Below, in pieces: positions 62,201 through 64,000 of a DNA stretch of 64,000 bases (the first letter of the stretch is position 1; each line of letters begins with the position of its first letter). Source of the DNA: Paenibacillus sp. MMS20-IR301 (GTDB lineage: Bacteria > Bacillota > Bacilli > Paenibacillales > Paenibacillaceae). Below the pieces are notes generated by a model, which was given only the letters and a program-made list of their open reading frames with translations, was not told where the DNA came from and searched no databases. Where the stretch lies: positions 4,092,001 to 4,156,000 of the forward strand of contig NZ_CP135275.1 of the NCBI RefSeq assembly GCF_032302195.1. Reading direction: 5' to 3'. The position numbers and the translations under genes are program-made.

Positions 62201-62344
62201 GCTTCATCCCTCCAATGGATCGTTCATCGACTGCAGATAACGCAGATAAGGCTGATCTCCCGCACTTGTCCGTGCACCGCAGGAATCAGCCCTTAAGTAT
62301 ATTTATTATAACCGGCTTGTCTCCGGAATACCTCTCCTCTGTCC

Positions 62345-63448
62345 TCAATGCATCAGCGGCAGTGAGATTACGAACCGGGTGCCTTCATTCACCCTGCTGC
62401 TGACCGAGATGCAGCCCCCGTGATTCTTGATGATCCGGTCACTGACCGAAAGCCCGAGTCCTGTTCCATTCTCCTTCGTGGTGAAAAAAGGGTTGAACAG
62501 CCTGTCAAGTGTACAGACGTCCATCCCTTTGCCATTATCAGAGATGAAGATCCTGACCTCCGCCCCTTCTTTGCGTGCTCCTACTTCTATTCTGCCGGCC
62601 GAATCATCCGCTCTCTCCGAGATCGCTTCCATTGCATTTCTGATCATATTCAGAACAACCTGCTTCATCTGCTTGATGTCACCTGAGATGAACAGATCAT
62701 CCTGCAGTACCTGCAGATTAATCTGGCAGCCCTTCATCAGTGCCTCACTCTCTGTAAGCAGTACTACCTCCTTGAGCAGCGCTGAGACAGGAATCATGCT
62801 AACCTGCGGGGCAGAAGGCTTGGAAGAGGTCAGAAATTCATGAATAATGTCATTGGCACGGTCGATTTCAGCTAATATAATCTTGGCATATTCCTCTTTA
62901 CCGAGCAAATGCAGGTGAGGATGCAGCAGCTGGATGAAACCGCGGATGGCTGTTAACGGGTTGCGGATCTCATGGGCAATGGAGGCCGATAATTTGCCTA
63001 GCATTGCAAGGCTGTCATTCTGGTATGCAGTCTGTTCAATCAGCTTGTAATCAGAGATCTCCTTAAGGGTAAACAGATAGCAGCCTTTCATCTGCTCTCC
63101 GCTGCAGAGCGAAGCACGCCAATACCGGCCGTATTCATCTACAAATTCATAGCTTGGCTTACCTTTGAGGACCATTTCACGATAGCTCCGCAATACCTGC
63201 TTCTTCTTGAAACGGCTGAGTTTGATATGGGATAACAAATGGGTCAGAGTGCAGCCGAGAAGCGAATGGCGGCTCAGCTCCAGTATGCCGTACATTTGCT
63301 TGTTAACAAAAGTCAGCACACCCTCATCATCAAAAAGTAAAATTCCGCTGTCGATATGCTCCAGTACATCCTCATATGTAGTATCCATTGGACCAGATTG
63401 AAACGTTCTTGCCGGTAACAGCAAGCTTTCCTGATATTGGCTTATCAC
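62345..63448 (-). CDS. PAS-domain sensor histidine kinase
   Basis: 367 residues from GTG 63448. A PAS domain (about 28-130; HIDSGILLFDDEGVLTFVNKQM) is followed by HisKA with the phosphoacceptor His in SIAHEIRNPLTAIRGF and a full HATPase_c (NMIRNAMEAI, DNGKGM, FFTTKENGTGLGLSV). No transmembrane helix, so it senses a cytoplasmic signal. No response-regulator gene is adjacent: it resembles orphan kinases that feed the Spo0A phosphorelay (KinA/KinE-type). Three Spo0A-box matches lie upstream. Confidence 0.9.
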   Translation of the reverse strand: MISQYQESLLLPARTFQSGPMDTTYEDVLEHIDSGILLFDDEGVLTFVNKQMYGILELSRHSLLGCTLTHLLSHIKLSRFKKKQVLRSYREMVLKGKPSYEFVDEYGRYWRASLCSGEQMKGCYLFTLKEISDYKLIEQTAYQNDSLAMLGKLSASIAHEIRNPLTAIRGFIQLLHPHLHLLGKEEYAKIILAEIDRANDIIHEFLTSSKPSAPQVSMIPVSALLKEVVLLTESEALMKGCQINLQVLQDDLFISGDIKQMKQVVLNMIRNAMEAISERADDSAGRIEVGARKEGAEVRIFISDNGKGMDVCTLDRLFNPFFTTKENGTGLGLSVSDRIIKNHGGCISVSSRVNEGTRFVISLPLMH

Positions 63449-63781
63449 GATACGAAGTTCCCCCTTTTACTGCAATTGACGAAGACGCTTAAGCGACATC
63501 AAATTACTATGTATTTGAGTATATGACGAAGCCGCCAGAACATTCGGAAATCGTATTATATTATCCAACCGTTTCAACTATATTCCAATCATATCCAAGA
63601 GAAGAAGACAACGCAATCAGAGAAACTGTCGAATGAAGGAAATTTTCTTAAAATGATTCTTAGGACACATTAAATATTATTAGAATGATTTGTTTCATGA
63701 AAATACACATGAAAAGAGCCTCCGCAGACCGCGAAGGCTCTCTCATAACAGACATTGAAGCTAAGCTCCGCCCATGTAATC
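63449..63781. promoter_or_regulatory. Regulatory region with three Spo0A-like boxes
   Basis: About 333 bp with no ORF. Three matches to the 0A box TGNCGAA lie on the plus strand: TGACGAA (63477-63483), TGACGAA (63524-63530) and TGTCGAA (63627-63633). The first overlaps the region just upstream of the kinase start. The terminator of the next gene occupies 63715-63741. Confidence 0.5.
63715..63745 (-). terminator. Intrinsic terminator of the partial gene at the right edge
   Basis: AGAGCCT-CCGC / GCG-AAGGCTCT hairpin (63715-63741), with TTTTC following on the minus strand. About 40 bp past the stop at 63782. Confidence 0.6.
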
Positions 63782-64000
63782 TCAGGCTTTCTGCTGGAGC
63801 CGGTGGCGCCGTTGACTCATCACTGCCAGCCGTTTCTTCAGCTCACGCTCCCACTTCGTATCACCGATCTGCTTGGCTACAGCCAGCAGGTCCAGTGACA
63901 TATCAATCTGGCTGCGTACGATGGCAAGCGGATCTTCACTTTCTATATTTATAACGTTCTCGAAGATCGCTTCCTCATCTTCCATTACATAATCCTGGAA
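63782..64000 (-). CDS. Partial protein of unknown function (5' end beyond window)
   Basis: The frame stays open to the right edge. An internal ATG at 63985 lacks a good ribosome site, so the start is probably outside. The visible 72 residues are acidic at first (DEEAIFENV) and end in a basic helix (TKWERELKKRLAVMSQRRHRLQQ). The segment with QIDMSLDLLAVA then ELKKRL loosely recalls the IDEAL domain of Bacillus proteins, but this is weak. Terminated by the hairpin at 63715. Confidence 0.6.
   Translation of the reverse strand, partial: FQDYVMEDEEAIFENVINIESEDPLAIVRSQIDMSLDLLAVAKQIGDTKWERELKKRLAVMSQRRHRLQQKA

Overview
The window looks like a chromosomal segment of a Paenibacillus-type, spore-forming, moderately GC-rich Firmicute. 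The reasons are an S-layer-homology (SLH) surface enzyme, strong AGGAGG ribosome sites, TTG/GTG starts, Bacillus-type operons (tcy/ytm, puc, feo), a YhaM exoribonuclease, a PAS sensor kinase preceded by Spo0A-like boxes, and degenerate ~50-bp intergenic repeats. I see no prophage, transposase, CRISPR array or rRNA. One tRNA is present (Gly, anticodon UCC). Assignment to the genus is inference.

Layout, left to right. 1-4120 (-): a large SLH-anchored GH43 arabinanase that runs off the left edge. 4569-6578 (+): PspC-like and PspA-like envelope-stress genes and a membrane protein of unknown function. 6672-16714 (-): a sulfur-salvage operon resembling the B. subtilis ytm cluster (LysR regulator, N-acetyltransferase, cystine-type ABC importer, two flavin monooxygenases, M20 deacylase), with two unusual members, a SolA-type FAD oxidase and a DinB-fold protein. 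16996-21372: a GNAT protein, a TerD-vWA protein divergent from a rare exonuclease-TerD fusion, and YhaM. 21681-25486: a secreted protein with three candidate flavinylation sites, divergent from a proteobacterial-type ferrochelatase, with three Fnr/CRP-like boxes between them. 25631-28200 (-): an unknown protein and adenine deaminase. 28201-29560: a gene-free, repeat-rich spacer.

29561-46701 (almost all -) is a purine-catabolism locus. It holds ureidoglycine-glyoxylate aminotransferase, allantoate amidohydrolase, allantoinase, HIU hydrolase, OHCU decarboxylase, a BMP-type nucleoside/purine ABC importer and PucR. Past an unrelated lysozyme-like gene come an amidase and a gamma-glutamyltransferase-fold protein that resemble HpxY and HpxW. 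The genes together suggest a route from 5-hydroxyisourate to oxalurate/oxamate disposal; urate oxidase is not in the window.

46975-64000 is mostly housekeeping and stress: a PH-domain protein; an ABC-F ATPase preceded by a short ORF and an intrinsic terminator arranged like an antibiotic-responsive attenuator; ASCH, Nudix and RNA methyltransferase proteins; an M20 dipeptidase; tRNA-Gly; a GGDEF/EAL protein with a degenerate cyclase domain; a DRE-TIM aldolase-like protein; a Fur-box-preceded feoA-feoB-Cys-rich operon; a leucyl aminopeptidase; and a PAS histidine kinase.
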